The notes: generated from the letters alone by a model not told the origin. 64,000 nucleotides of DNA from Nectonema munidae (GCA_030549495.1 JAUIRK010000717.1:25543-89542); one strand, 5' to 3'; shown: positions 35,461 to 48,024, counted from the first letter of the stretch. Made by a program: numbers and translations.

Positions 35461-35504
35461 TTTTTAAATTTCATAATGTAATTGATATTTTTTTAGTTAC
35501 TTTA

Positions 35505-35586
35505 CATTAATTTGCGACCCCCCCCCCCCCCTGTTTTACCTATTCGACCCCCTTGTGGGTCGCGACCCACCGGTTGGGAAACCCAG
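35505..35586. mobile_element. hAT end of the CAGTGGTTCCCAACC type
   Basis: GGGTCGCGACCCACCGGTTG followed by GGAAACCCAG is a familiar hAT (Charlie-like) end in reverse orientation, preceded by a run of C. It could be the right end of the split unclassified element, whose left end I cannot see. Confidence 0.5.
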
Positions 35587-35589
35587 CTC

Positions 35590-36060
35590 CATATTATTAA
35601 AAATTTTAAATCGATTATCTAATGTAGACACTATGTTTTTTAGTTATCCGTATCGTATCCAAGCGAAGAATAATTTTCCATAAAAGCTATACAGATGGTA
35701 ACGATCAGAAATCGAGCCCGAACATCATTTTTTTGGCTCACACCCAAAATATTGAAAGACATTGAAAAAATGATAAATAAATGACACTATGGCACTCACA
35801 GAGGTTTACGGGACTCATATATATGTGATTTTATGTGGCGACAAGAGCTTGGTAAAAGGGATAGTTCCTTTTACTTAAATACATTTTTGACTTTTCGCGT
35901 CCTCAATAGGGATGGGGCTTTTTGACTTGTGTATTTAACTTTTTCATAATGAAAATTTTTTGAAGAGGGAAAGTGCTAAGAGTTAACCAATAAGTAATCA
36001 ATAGAAAAGAAATAAAATTATTAGTTTATTAAGAAAAAAATTGTGACTTTAAGTAGAAGC
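35590..36060. other. Stretch without recognisable genes
   Basis: No feature that I can support. Confidence 0.3.
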
Positions 36061-36062
36061 AA

Positions 36063-36198
36063 GGGGTCATTCACAATTGATGTCAACTTGTCGATTGACA
36101 AATGAAGAATTTGTAAACTAAATAAAGTCAAAAGTTGACAATGGGGGAGGTTAAAATTAAGCAAAAAAAGGTTGACGTCAATCGTGAATGACCCCTAA
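36063..36198. mobile_element. Short MITE, GGGGTCATTCAC ends (Harbinger-like?)
   Basis: GGGGTCATTCACAATTGATG at the left is mirrored by the inverse CGTCAATCGTGAATGACCCC at the right, 133 bp in all. Flanking CAA and TAA could be a decayed 3-bp duplication, as in PIF/Harbinger; superfamily is a guess. Confidence 0.55.
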
Positions 36199-36496
36199 CA
36201 CAGTTTTTGAACTTTTTGATGATTTTTGTAATACTTTGTTCATTTATCTCTTGTTTTCTTATTCTCTTTTCTTGGACAAAGTTTCCATCTGAAAATTTTA
36301 TTAGTTATCGTATTACTTGAATCTTGTTGTTCTGCAGAATGCGATGTATCTACAAAACATGAAATCAAATTTTAATGTTCTCTCTTCTTTTCATAAAGAC
36401 ATCTTTACCAAGATTCAACAAAAAATTTCTTCGTAAAACTTTTGAAGAAGGATTGCTATATTAATATACTACATGAGCATTGATTCCTGCATTATT

Positions 36497-36649
36497 ACAT
36501 AAGCCAGTGGTTCCCAACCGGGAAAACCACTAACTATTCAAATAATAATTCTATGAAACTAACTATTCAGTTGTAGGGGTCCACAGGTAAAAAAGTGACT
36601 GAAAAAGGGGGAACGAGATAAAAAAAGGTTGGGAACCACTGACATAAGC
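36497..36649. mobile_element. hAT MITE, 137 bp, perfect 8-bp target duplication
   Basis: ACATAAGC at 36497-36504 and again at 36642-36649 flank an element with inverted ends CAGTGGTTCCCAACC. Non-coding. The perfect duplication suggests a fairly recent insertion. Confidence 0.85.
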
Positions 36650-36962
36650 CTATATTTTGAATTTAGTAAATCCACCAAATCGTATTTTGTTTCATTTCAA
36701 AAATTTATTAATTCAGCCTTTTTATTTTCTGTAGTATCAACGCGTGTGTTTTCCAAACACTAAACACAAATGCCACAATTTTTTGCTTTTGAAGCTCCGA
36801 AGTACATTCTGAAACCATATATGACCCATTGAACCAAAAAGCAGCATCATCAATCGTCACGTACTCATCGGGAGTACGTAATCTTTCGAAAAAAAACTGT
36901 TCGTTGCCAATTTATCTTATGACAAAAAAATTTGTTCCTCAAATTTTTATGAAACTTTACAT

Positions 36963-38240
36963 CAGTGTTTCCCACACTTTTTAGACCAACGCCCACCAAA
37001 GTTTCAAAAACTTTTCTAACGCCCCCTATTAAAAAATTGATACACAAATACACAAAAATATTTTCATAAAAATGTTTTATTTATTTAAAAAGTTAGATAT
37101 ATGTTTTTTTTGAAGGCGATCGAGGAGTTTGATGTATTTTGTTCTATGCAGCTGAGAAGGAGTCTTAAGTGGCCTCTGCTTGCGATTTGCAAACGATTTC
37201 TTTGTCTGCTGAGAAGCTGTGTAACACTGAAACTGCGTTCAGCCATATACGTAGTAAGAAAAGCAATGAAAAAAATCTTAATTTTTTCCCATAACTTCAG
37301 AAATTTTTCAGGAATGCACGGTTGAATCTAAAAGGTTTGATATGATTGTTTGAAGAGAGGCTTCAACTCAAAGTCATTTTTTAAGAGAACCAATTCTTCT
37401 TGCGTTTCACAATTAGTTCCATCTGTTGTTTCATAAAGGAAATGATTGTTAAATATGGTGAACAGGTCTGTCAAGTAGGCCACATCACTTTTGCAAGCTA
37501 TGAGCTCATAGAGAGTAAAACCTCTTCAGCGAATTTCCTCTTGATAACCACTGTACTTCGGTGTGTAAAAGCAGGCGATCAAATTCTTCATTGTTGTCTT
37601 TGCAAAGTTGATGAAATAATCGCGAGTTAAGAGAATTACATTTTATTTTGTTCACTGCTGATATAATGCTATCAAGAGATTTATGAAGAAGTTCATGAGC
37701 CCAAAATACTCTTGTGAAACTTTTCCATCTTTAATGAAACGAACATACGGCAAAAGCAATGCTTCATTACCTGGAAGAGTAGATTCGTCCAACTGCAAAC
37801 TCAATTGTTGACTTTTGAGCGTCTCATAAAGTTTCTTCAATATTGCACGCCATCTCATCTCATCAATTCTTCTTTGTACTGAATTATTACTAAGTGGATT
37901 GAATTCAAAATAGTTTTGGGGAAAGGATGATGCACTACAGTACTGAGGACTTCTTCTATAGTTGATAAAATAAGTTGTTCTCCAATTGTATGAGGTTTGC
38001 CTGATTTAGCAATCAATTTTGAAATATTGTATGAACAAACAAGCCCATCATCACGCTTTTGTGATTGATTTGTGATAAACGATGAAATTTGATTCCGGTT
38101 ATTAAATTTATCAAGAAGTTTTTGAAATATGACATTTTTTCATTTGCTTTGTTTGAATGCATTTTGGTTAAATGTTCAGAAAGCCTCCATGGTTTCATTG
38201 CTTCATTTGAAAATACCTCTTCGCAAAGAAGAAAACCTTT
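36963..38240 (-). pseudogene. hAT transposase relic (ZBED5-like) with one intact end
   Basis: Left end CAGTGTTTCCCACACTTTTT at 36963. The minus strand runs from half a BED finger (LLCEEVFSNEAMKPWRL, then HLTKMHSNK) through LVCSYNISKLIAKSGKPHTI, the first-Asp region LQLDESTLPGNEALLLPYVR and YLTDLFTIFNNHF to a C-terminal LSRQRNRLQIA. Several frame shifts are present. Upstream of the BED half-finger, at about 38240, the sequence switches abruptly to the C-terminus of another hAT relic, so the 5' end is lost. Confidence 0.75.
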
Positions 38241-40122
38241 GTCTACGATTCAGTATTAAATTCATGAAAATTAACTTTTCGCCTATATCAGGAGTAAGGC
38301 GGTTCGGTGTATAAATATTTCCTACTACGCTAAAAAGTCTTTCACTTTCAATCGAAGATGGGGGACATGAAAGTAGTTTGCTAGCAAGTTTTGATAGTTC
38401 TGGAAATGCAGTCTTATTGTTTTTCCACCAGCATATTGGATCGGAACACTTTGGTTCAAGTCCAGGTGATGAAAACTTTTCTAGTTCTTTTTTGAGGTCT
38501 GAAAGTAATGATGAACTAGATAAGTTTCTATTTTCTTTCCTTTTAGTTGATATGTTTTTTGTTGTCAATAGATCATCAAAAAAACAATCAAAATCAATGA
38601 GGCACAAATGGTTTTCTTTAGAAGAAGCGTCTTCTTCCCTTTCAGAAAATTGGGGAAGTGTTTGTTTCAACTTCAAATGAATGACGTTCTATTTCTTTCA
38701 AATTTGTGTAAAAATTTTCAAGCCAATTGTAAACTTTAAGCCAAGTCTCTGATTCTAGTTCAGAGTTAAAAAAAGGACTTTTTAAATCGAGGATCCAAAA
38801 ATGTAGGTTAATGTAAAAATTCACTTTTTCATATTTGGAATATCTTTTTTCTATCAAATTACCAAAAATGTTTAAAACTTCTTCGAATCCACAAAATCTG
38901 AAATCTGTTTTTGCTTTTTCAATAAAGTGTTTGAAAACTTTAATTTGGGGAATAATTTCAGAAGCATTTGCCGTTTTTGCACTCAATCTAAAAAACAAAA
39001 AATATGAAATTAAGTTTTAATTTAATACAAACTTTACTTCTCTGTAGACTGTCTGAAAATTTTGAGTAAATTACAGCATTTTTCAATTAAATACCATTGG
39101 TTAGCATTAAACACAGGCAAATTAGGAGTCTCTGAGCAATAGTTTGCAATTGCATTTTTTGTTCAATTAATCTTCCCAACAATAAATAAGTGCTATTCCA
39201 GTGTATAGAAATATTTTGAACCAATTTGTGCTGCAGTATTCCGTGTTTCTTTTGCAAAATTTTTAATTTTGCACAAGCAGTAGATGAATGGTTGAAATGG
39301 CCTGTTATTTTTCAGCAATTTGAAATAATATCTTTGATACTTTTTTCTTCATAAAGTGAATCTTGTATAACCAGTTGAGTAGTAACAGCTCAAACTTTTA
39401 AATCCAGTATCAGCAACTCCTTTAACCATGTTTGCTGCATTACATTGAACTATCATTTGAACTTTTTGTTCTGGGATTTTATATTCATTTATTGATTCTT
39501 TGATTATTTCACATATGTTAGCCGATGTATGAGAAGTCGAAAAAGGTTTGATCTTAAGAGCTAGGCATGTTTGATCGAAATTTTCATCGATGAGATTGGC
39601 AGTCAAACTAAAATAATAGAAAATCAAATAAACTTGTTCACAATGATGTCAAATACTCGCAAAATTGAAAAACTTAAAACTTTTCAGACTACAAACATTA
39701 CAGACTACTTTAGTTTTGTCAAATGCACTTACATTGAAGAATTTCCAAACAATACTTTTGTGATTGAATTTAGAATTAGATGACATTTTACTTATTTAAC
39801 AGAGACAGAATATAATTTTTTTTTTATCTTTTTACAATTTATTTTCTTTCAATTTAATATAAAAAAATAATTTTTATTAAGAAAAATTCTGTTATATATA
39901 TTTTGTTGAAAATTTTAAGGATATATTTTAATTTTTAAGTAAGAATTCTAAAAATATAATTTTTTTTTAATAATTAAAATGAAAGGCAAATTTTATTCCA
40001 ATAAACCTTTTTATTTATTTACTATAAATAATCGGCGAAAAATCGGCTGTTTTTCATTCTACCGATACCGATTTTCTGAAAAATAGCCGATCTACCGATT
40101 CCGATTTATCGGTACATCCATA
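38205..40122 (-). pseudogene. hAT transposase relic (ZBED4-like) with its 5' terminal repeat
   Basis: The outer end (40020-40122, minus) reads ATGTACCGATAAATCGGAAT then CGGTAG..., a known hAT end rich in CCGAT words. Inward come part of a BED finger (VWKFFNVSAFDKTKVVCNVC), ALKIKPFSTSHTSANICEII, MVKGVADTGFKSLSC, LSAKTANASEIIPQIKVFKH and the dimerisation tail SDPICWWKNNKTAFPELSKL with SSIESERLFSVVGNIYTPNR. Frame changes are frequent but the order of domains is complete. It abuts the ZBED5-like relic. Confidence 0.75.
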
Positions 40123-40162
40123 ATTAGATGTGATTGATCACTATGGCAAGTTTTGTCGTCAA

Positions 40163-40435
40163 GCTCAACGTATCATATTTGATCCTTGTTCAACACAATA
40201 GATATTCACACACACACACACATGAAATAAAAAAAAACTCTTATAATTAACAGATGGGTCTTAGCTATAAAAATGTAAAATTGGGGTTATTTGATAGATT
40301 ATTATTGTTAAAAGATTTATGTGTATGTAACATTACGTTTTAAGAGTTGAATTGTTTTAAGATTCACCAGTGAATAATCCTTGAAAAGACCCCACTCAAA
40401 ATCTAAGTATCATATGTGATACGTTGAGGAGTTAA
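40163..40435. mobile_element. Possible piggyBac-type MITE
   Basis: CTCAACGTATCATATTTGAT on the left is inverted at the right as ATCATATGTGATACGTTGAG, followed by GAG and TTAA (40432). The left flank reads TCAA, a plausible decayed TTAA. A (CA)n tract lies inside. Confidence 0.45.
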
Positions 40436-40649
40436 AGGGTGAAACAAAGAAGTGTAGTGAGGGAATGAGCAGTATCTTTGATCGCATGGACGTATATAAT
40501 AATGAATGAGCTAGTAATGATGGGGCATTGTTAACATTTATTATAGTGTTTTTCTTTTTTTACAATACTTTTGCTAACAATTAAAATGTCAAAAGAAAAT
40601 AGTCTTGACTTCAATCAAAAGTGTGAAGTTTTAAAGTTTTACGAGCAGT

Positions 40650-40800
40650 AATAATAGATATGGCGAAGTCGGTAATTTTCATGTTCGTAAAAGTAAAATC
40701 CAATAAAAATAGGTGATATCTCGACTTTTCAAAACAATTTATTCAAAATTCGAATTTTCGACCTTTACGGTCTTTATCAAGAAAATCTAAATGAAAAGTA
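40650..40800 (-). mobile_element. Inserted fragment with Penelope/hammerhead-like motif
   Basis: Interrupts the Tigger reading between KFYEQ and SSRKV. On the minus strand it reads CTTGATAAAGACC, GTAA, GGTCGAAAATT, close to the CUGAUGA-stem-GAAA core of hammerhead ribozymes found at the ends of Penelope-like elements, with one core G changed to A. No coding region fits in 150 bp. Confidence 0.35.
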
Positions 40801-42160
40801 TCAATATCCAATGTTGTGTATGAAAAGTGAATTTGTTTTTAAAAGTTCAAGAAAAGTAGGCAAAAAATTCGGCGTTAGTAAAGATCAAATTCAAAGGATA
40901 GTAAGAAAAAAAGATGAAATATTAAACTCTAATGAAAGTTTTGAAAGAAAAAGGAAATTTCGTCATACAGAAAATACAAATATCAATGAACTAGCTTGGC
41001 CTTGGTTTCAAGATATGACATGCAGAAATGTTCAAATTAGTGGACCATTGATTCAAGAAAGAGCTCAATTTGCTAAAAATCTTGGAAATGATCAATTTCA
41101 AGCATCATATGGATGGCTTGAGTGTTTCATAAAGCGCAATAACATTGTTTTTAAATCCTGTTCTGGAGAAAGTGACAGCGTTGAAAATTGGAAGTCTGTA
41201 AAAAACTGAAAAAATGGAGTTATTCAGTATGGATGAGACGACACTATTGTATAGAAACACAATACGAAAAAATCCTTCCAGTTGAAAGGTATGGTATATT
41301 TTTCAATTTTTCTTTATCTTTTAAGATTTTTTTAAGGTTCAAGTTCTTCTGGGATAAAACAATCAAAAGAAAGAGTGACTTTAGTTCTGGCTGCTTCTAT
41401 GACTGTCGAAAAATTCAAGCCTATGATCATTGAAACCAAGATGTTTCAAGAAAACAAAAATTGATGTTACCAATTTTCTATGAATGGAATAATAAAGCTT
41501 GGATGACATCAAAAATTTTTGAAAAATGGCTGAATTTTTTCAACTCGAAAATGAGAAATCAAAATCGACAAATCCTTCTCTTTCTCGATGATGCACCTTC
41601 CCATCCTCATTTAAAGTTGAGTAATGTTAAATTAATTTTTTACCACCTAAAACCACGTCAGTTTTACAGCCTTAAGATCAAGGAGTTATACAAACTGTCA
41701 AGCTAAAATACTGAAAAAAACTCAATAATGTTCTAAACAGTTTGACTGATGATGATAGAAGTAATAATAGCTCAGATGTGTTGAAAAAAATAACTCTGCT
41801 CGATTTTTTGGACAAAAAAATCATCGGATGAAGTTGATGAAAGTACAATTACTAAATGTTTTCATCACGCTGGTTTTTTGAAATCTTCAACCTCTGAAGT
41901 TTCAAACAATGAAGTAAATGAGAGAGAAAGTATCATTAATGAAGTGACAAATGAGATGAACAAACTCTCTAGTGAGTTTCACCATTAAACGTTATTCCTT
42001 TACAGGAAACAGTCTTGTAGTTCACGAGCAAGAGGTAAATTGGGATCGTGACCCAAAAAGTATACTGAATGATGAAGAAGATACGGATAAAAGTTCTGTA
42101 AAAGAAGAGGAAAAGGAGGAAGATGAAGTAATTACTATCAGAAAAGTTGAAAGTTCCATC

Positions 42161-44297
42161 TTAACCCTATTAGTTCTGGGCTAAATTTGTTCGCTCAAGT
42201 GCTGGGAGAGTAAAGTGCCCCTCAGATATTAATAAGATTTTATAAATATTTTTAATGTTACATATATATTTCAACTATGCTGAATTCAGTACCAGTGGGC
42301 ATTTTTTTTATCAAAATCAATCAAACCTGTCAAAAAATTGATTTATATTCTCATCTCAAAAAATAAATTTTTTATCTAAATAATTATATAAAGTTTTTTA
42401 CGAATATATACCCATTTTCAAGTATGCCGAATTCAGTTGTAATATTCATTTTTTATGAAAATAAATCAAATCTGTCAAAAAATTGATTAATCTCAAAAAG
42501 AAACATTTTATCCAAATAATTATATAAAGTTTTTGACACACATATACCCATTTTCAAGTACGCTGTGTTTACCGGTGATATTCGTTTTTTTATTATCAAA
42601 AACAGTCAAATCTGACAAAAAATTTTAATATAACAGTCCATGTCAAAATTAAAATTTTTATACATATATAATCATTTTCAAGTATGTAGAATTTAATGGT
42701 GATGTTCATTTTTTATGAAATCAATAAAACCTGTCAAAAAAATCGATTAAACCTGTAAATCAATTTCAAATAGATAAACTTCAAAATAAATTCTACTTGC
42801 AGTATTTCTCTCGTAATTTTTTTCTTAATTTTCCTCTCCCAAAGCATTCTGATTAAAGAATCTTCTTGATCTTATTTGACCTATTCTAAATTTTCAGATT
42901 TCCTACCTATCTTAGTTAAATAATAATTGTAATCCTAGATGATAAGCTATAGATTTAAATATTTTTCATTTTTAAAAGAGGAACTTCTTTTTTATGGTCA
43001 AACTCTTTTTTGAAGCATCCAATATTAGATTAATACACCACTTTCTAGTTCATTAGAACATTGTAGATCTTCCATTTAGTCAAGATACATATCTTTCTAA
43101 ATGTTTTCTTTGATCACACGTTCTCTTTTCAATTAGTTTTCAGATTGCTTCCTTCTCTCATACTAATCTTCTAAAGATTTTATAATACGTTTGTTTTTTT
43201 TAAATAAATATTTCATACTCAAGATGATTGTAGAAAGTATTATAAGCCAAAATATACAAAAAAAAAGTATATTTTACTATATAACTAATATGCAGCCATT
43301 TTTTGAAAAAAATTTACAGAACTAATTTTCAAGCATACATTACTAATCCAATTGCCACTTCTAGATCTTTTTTAACCGTATTATCCAAAAGTACAGAAAT
43401 AAAATAAGCATAGTCGATTTGGTATAAACAGATATTTTATTTTTTTGAAGACAGTATCTAAAAGTTAACCTCAAATCTGATTAAAGCTTTCAGATATTTT
43501 AAAACCATAAATGCCAAACCTGAGTCCAAAAATGTAACCAGCATCTTCCATTTGGCATAAAAACAGATATTTTATTTAAATTTCAAAAATATTTCTGTAG
43601 ACATTAGACGTAAATCAAACATTTGATTGACACTTTCAGACATTTTAAAATCTCTAAATGCAAAAACTGATTTCAGAAATAAAACTTTCATGGTTGATTT
43701 GGTACAAAACATATATTTTATGTAAAATTTGAAGGAATGTTTTGGAGACAATTTTTAGAAGTTAACGCAAATTTGATTAACCGTTATAGGTATTTTCACA
43801 TTCTAAATGTAAAAAATAGACCTAAAATGAAACTAACATGGCCGATTTAGTATAATACATATATTTTATGTAAAATTTGAAGGAATGTTTTTGGAGACAA
43901 TTTTTAGAAGTAAACCGCAAATTTGACTAACACTTATAGATATTTTCAAATCCTAAATGTAAAAAATGAATCCAGAAATGAGACCAGCATCGCCGATTTA
44001 GTGTAAAATTTGAAAGAATATTTTATTAGATATATTTCTGATCAATCAAAATTTCGATTGATATTTTCTAAAAAGTAGCCATTGTCAAAATTTTGATAAA
44101 AAATTTTAATTTTTGATTGACAGTTTTGGACATAAAAGGGTCATACAACTACTATGAAAATGGTATCAAAAGATGCAGCTAGCGATTTTAGGAAAAGTCA
44201 TAACATTTGAAGCGATATGATTCAGCCAATTTTGTACCATCAAATTTTTTGTGAAGTGGAACCCCCCCCCCCCCCCCTCCAGCACTAATAGGGTTAA
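42161..44297. mobile_element. piggyBac-type non-autonomous element, 2.13 kb, TTAA on both sides
   Basis: TTAA at 42161-42164 and 44294-44297; inverted ends CCCTATTAGTTCTGG and CCCTATTAGTGCTGG. The inside is non-coding and made of two repeat domains. At 42240-42780 a ~120-140-bp unit (CATTTTCAAGTATGCCGAAT, CAAACCTGTCAAAAAATTGA) repeats about four times. At 43380-44060 a ~150-170-bp unit (AGCATAGTCGATTTGG, ATATATTTTATTTAAA) repeats about four times. A long C run precedes the right end. It sits in the C-terminal coding part of the Tigger gene. Confidence 0.9.
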
Positions 44298-44707
44298 AGA
44301 TTAAAAAGTTTGCTATGCAAAAAGGAAATACTGAAATTTTGGAAAGATCTTTTTAGATAGAGAGCATGATATTGAAAATAAAAAGTCCAACTTTGAAACA
44401 TAGGAAGATATCAGATTTCTTCAAATAAATTAGATTTTTTACAATGATTTGAATAAAATTTTTCTGTAATTTTTGAGTAAACTTTTTTATTTGCGGCGCC
44501 ACCTGTTGAGCGCTACTTGGTATTTGCCCAAAGGGTGTCTGAAATTGTTTTTTGGTTTGACTATATTATAAAAGAACTGCTTTCATTCTAAATTTAAGTA
44601 ATCAATTTGAAAGGAAGTGTTCATATACATGTCAAATTTTTAACAAACGTTCATGTAACACATATGTTCACTTATAAACATTTTATATTTTCTGAGTTGA
44701 TATTCAT

Positions 44708-46305
44708 GTCTTCATCATCAGATTTAGCGTGTGCAAGTGACGAAGATTTTTTGTCCCTTGAAATAAAATCTCATCTGAAGATGAAGAGGTTGAAAATGGA
44801 AAGATTGGAATAATAATAATTAGAAAGTCCAATAACACATATATTTCTACCTCTATCTCTGTCCAAATAACATAAACTTTTCTCCAAATCCTTTCTCTCA
44901 AGAGATATATTCAATTTTGTTCCTGGTACTTCAATTTCTCCTGCAACAGAGTATGAAGCTTTTAATAAATTTTTTTTTCAGAAAATATAGTAAATAGCAT
45001 TTTGCTGCACACAAATCAAAAGGCTGAAATTAATAATGTAAATGAATTTTCAATTTTCGAGTTTTATGCTGGTTGCGCAATCATAATTAGAGCTGGTGTG
45101 ATAAGTCAAATTTTGCGAGCACTGAAAGTTCATACAAAACTTATGATTCTAAACCATTTTACGGTTGTGCTATGTAAAAAATAGATTGAAAGAATTTCTA
45201 AGAATGTTATCACTAGATGACAAATGAAAACAAACGCAAAAATTTGATAAATTGGCAGCTATAAGGAATGCATATGATCCGTTTGATTCAAATTTGACTA
45301 AATATTATACACCAAGCCCAAACCTAACTATTGACGAACGGCTTTGCTCTTATTGTGTTTATGTTCCTGGAAGAAGTTACATGCCAGAAAAACCCGCAAG
45401 GTATGGTGTAAAAATATTTTAGTTATTGGATGCTGAAAACGGGCTTGCTTTAAAATCTTTTATTTACTCGGGAAAAGAAGGAAATGAATGTGCGTACGGC
45501 ATTGCAAAAAAAGTTAGTTTATTTTTATGCGAGCTTTATTATAAAACAAACAGAAATCTTTATTTAGATAGATTTTTTGTTTCGTTTGATTTGTGTGAAA
45601 CACTTTTATTAAACGGGCTTACGATGACAGGGACAATGAGACAAAATTTAGGGATGTTCCTCAAATCAAGAGAGTTATTTGATACTCGATATCTCTATAA
45701 TCTTGAAAAAAAAGTTATTTTGTATTCTTATAAAGCTAAAAAAAACAAATCTGTTATATTGCAGTCTTCTTTTCATACTCAAAAAAGGATTTGTGTAGAA
45801 CGATATCATAAAAAAAACCTGATATAATACTTGATTGCAACAAGTATATAGGAGGAGTTGATATAATGAGCCAGAGAGTCAAAAATTTTACTTGTAGAAG
45901 GAAAACTGAGAGATATCCGTTTGTATTTTTATCAAACATTTTGGATATTTCTACTCTTAACTCGTTTTTAATCATGAAACAAAATGGATATAAAGATTCA
46001 AGGCTAAAGTTCCTAAAAAATTGACTCATTCATTGGCTGAAAAGATAATCTTAGAAAGATGTAATAATGTCTTAATTTATAATCAAAATAAAAAAAAAAT
46101 TTTTGGCTTATGGTATGTTGGACAAATGCTTCCTTTAATCAAAATAATGTTAATGTGGTACAAAGAGTCAGCTCACAAACAAGAAGATGCCATGTAAAGG
46201 AATGTATAAAGACCACGAGATGGGAGTGTGGAAAGTGTAATAAAAAATATGTAGTGATCATAAAATTTCATTATGTGAAAATTGTTCATAATTTCTTTTT
46301 TTAAT
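44708..46305 (+). pseudogene. piggyBac transposase relic
   Basis: An acidic leader MSSSSDLACASDEDFLSLEI is followed, over several frame changes, by LRMLSLDDK, FDKLAAIRNAYDPFDSNLTK, YYTPSPNLTIDERLC (first catalytic Asp region), MPEKPARYGVKIF, LALKSFIYSGKEGNE, LYLDRFFVSFDLCETLLLNG (second Asp region), GGVDIMSQRVKNFTCRRKTE with RYPFVFLSNILDI, and a C-terminal zinc ribbon RCHVKECIKTTRWECGKCNK. All piggyBac landmarks are in order. Ends were not found. It may have been the source of enzyme for the adjacent TTAA element; that is inference. Confidence 0.85.
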
Positions 46306-46839
46306 ATCTTTTTTTGTAATAAAAAGTTCAGTTTTACTTTTTTTTCTATTATAAAATATGAGTGATATAATAAAGACAGAAACAATCAGATGAAATTCCA
46401 GAGATGTTGAAGGTATTTTCAACAAATTAAAGTTCAGTGAGTTGTATGATGCTCGGTATCTTTTAATCAAGTTATTCCATGCTCCTAAAAATCCAAAAAA
46501 AAGCCCAAAAAATGTTCACCCTTTTATTCAAACTTAATTTGCAAAAAGTTTTGAATTCATATAATAATTTATTAACTGAAAGATCAAAATAATGAATGCG
46601 TAAATCTTAATTAAAAATATCGAAGAAATAAAAAGTTTTTATAAATAGGAAAAGAAAAAATATTTACAAACTTGATTATTTTAATGCCATCTACACATTT
46701 TTGAAAAAATGCTGTATTATTTTTGTTCCCGAAAGTATATACAGACAGAGACATAACTTTCTATTAGTGATAGAGGGACCTTCACTAAAAAAATTAATTG
46801 TAGAAAATTTGCCAAAATATCTACCTTCACATTTTGTGA

Positions 46840-47440
46840 TTTTTCCTAAAATGTTTAGCTGCATCTTTTGGTACAATTTCAATGGTAGTTGAATGACTCT
46901 CTAGTCAAAAACTATCAATAAAAATGAGAACTTTCCAACAAAATTTTGACATTACCTGGAGTTAACCTTATAACTTAGGGTCTATATTAGATACTCCCTT
47001 GAAAAATTAAAATTATATACAGTTTTAAATGTATAACACTTTATATTTTTAATTTTTTCAATAATACCATGTTTTATTTTTAGACTCAGTTTTTGCAATT
47101 AGGATTTGAAAATACCTAAGTGTCAATCAAATTTGTAGTTTGCTTCTAAAAATTGTCTCGAAAAACATTCATTCAAATTTTACCAAATCGACCATGCTAG
47201 TTTCATTTATGGACTCAGATTTTGGATTTATGGTTTAAAAATATCTGATAGTGTTTATATAATACTACTTTATATAATTATTTAAATGAAAAGTTCCTTT
47301 TTGAGATGATCTGTAAAATATAAATCATTTTTTGACAGATTTGATTGGTTTTGATAAAAATAATAGACATCACGACTGAATTCAGCATAGTTGAAATATA
47401 TATATCACATTGAAAATATTTATAAATTTGGTATTTTTTC
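46840..47440 (-). repeat. Inverted partial copy of the TTAA element's interior
   Basis: Holds, in reverse orientation, units of both repeat domains of 42165-44293 plus the GCTGCATCTTTTG and GTCAAAAACT words found near that element's right end. No TTAA-bordered end is seen. Confidence 0.6.
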
Positions 47441-47449
47441 CAATTTGTT

Positions 47450-47960
47450 ACGATTGTGTTCAGGTGAGCAGATTGTATAATGGAAATTAAGCAGTATGAT
47501 GATGGTTAACACCATAACTTTAAAAGTCTTGCTATTTCAATATAAGTCTTTTATCAAAATATTCGGGCATCTAACTATAGATTTCAGTCAGGGCTTACTT
47601 CTAGAGGACAACCTTAATTCTTTATTTTCATTTTCGCCCTCAGCATCATAGTATTTTAACGTTGTTATCCAAGCAGTATATTTTGCATAAGAATTATGTG
47701 TATTTTCGTAAGGCACACCTTAGAATGTCATGGAGCTCTTAAGTACAGGCGCTTACAATTTTTGAGAAACACTGAATCAAAGAATAAAAATATTTTGTTG
47801 TTTTTATTTAAATTGAAATAAAATATAGATATTGGATGAACGAAATGAAGAATCAGGATTATTTTGATTTACAAATAATAATCCTTAATTTCTCTTAACG
47901 TTAATTTAATGTAATTAAAAAATAGTTGTATATCTAGCAAGATTTCTCAAAGAGAATACC
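47450..47960. other. Stretch without recognisable genes
   Basis: 3' flank of DDX41; nothing else is supported. Confidence 0.3.
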
Positions 47961-47962
47961 TA

Positions 47963-47968
47963 TTTATT
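47963..47968 (-). terminator. Polyadenylation signal of DDX41
   Basis: AATAAA on the minus strand, 56 bases past the stop. Confidence 0.4.
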
Positions 47969-48024
47969 AATAAAATTTGTTGATCTAATAAAAATATATG
48001 CTTTTAATGATAAACGTGATTAAA

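Larger units (their letters stand above)
40586..44428 (+). pseudogene. Tigger/pogo transposase gene, interrupted by two insertions
   Basis: From ATG 40586: SKENSLDFNQKCEVLKFYEQ, then an inserted ~150-bp fragment, then SSRKVGKKFGVSKDQIQRIV (first helix-turn-helix), NVQISGPLIQERAQFAKNL and FQASYGWLECFIKRN (CENP-B-type second domain), FSMDETTL (first catalytic Asp), FLYEWNNKAWMTSKIFEKWL and ILLFLDDAPSHPHLKLSNVK (second Asp). Near 42160 a 2.13 kb TTAA element interrupts it, and the tail KKFAMQKGNTEIL, then KHRKISDFFK and stop, resumes at 44298-44428. Several frame shifts besides. Tigger transposases cut and paste at TA sites. The gene was already in place when both insertions landed. Confidence 0.8.
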
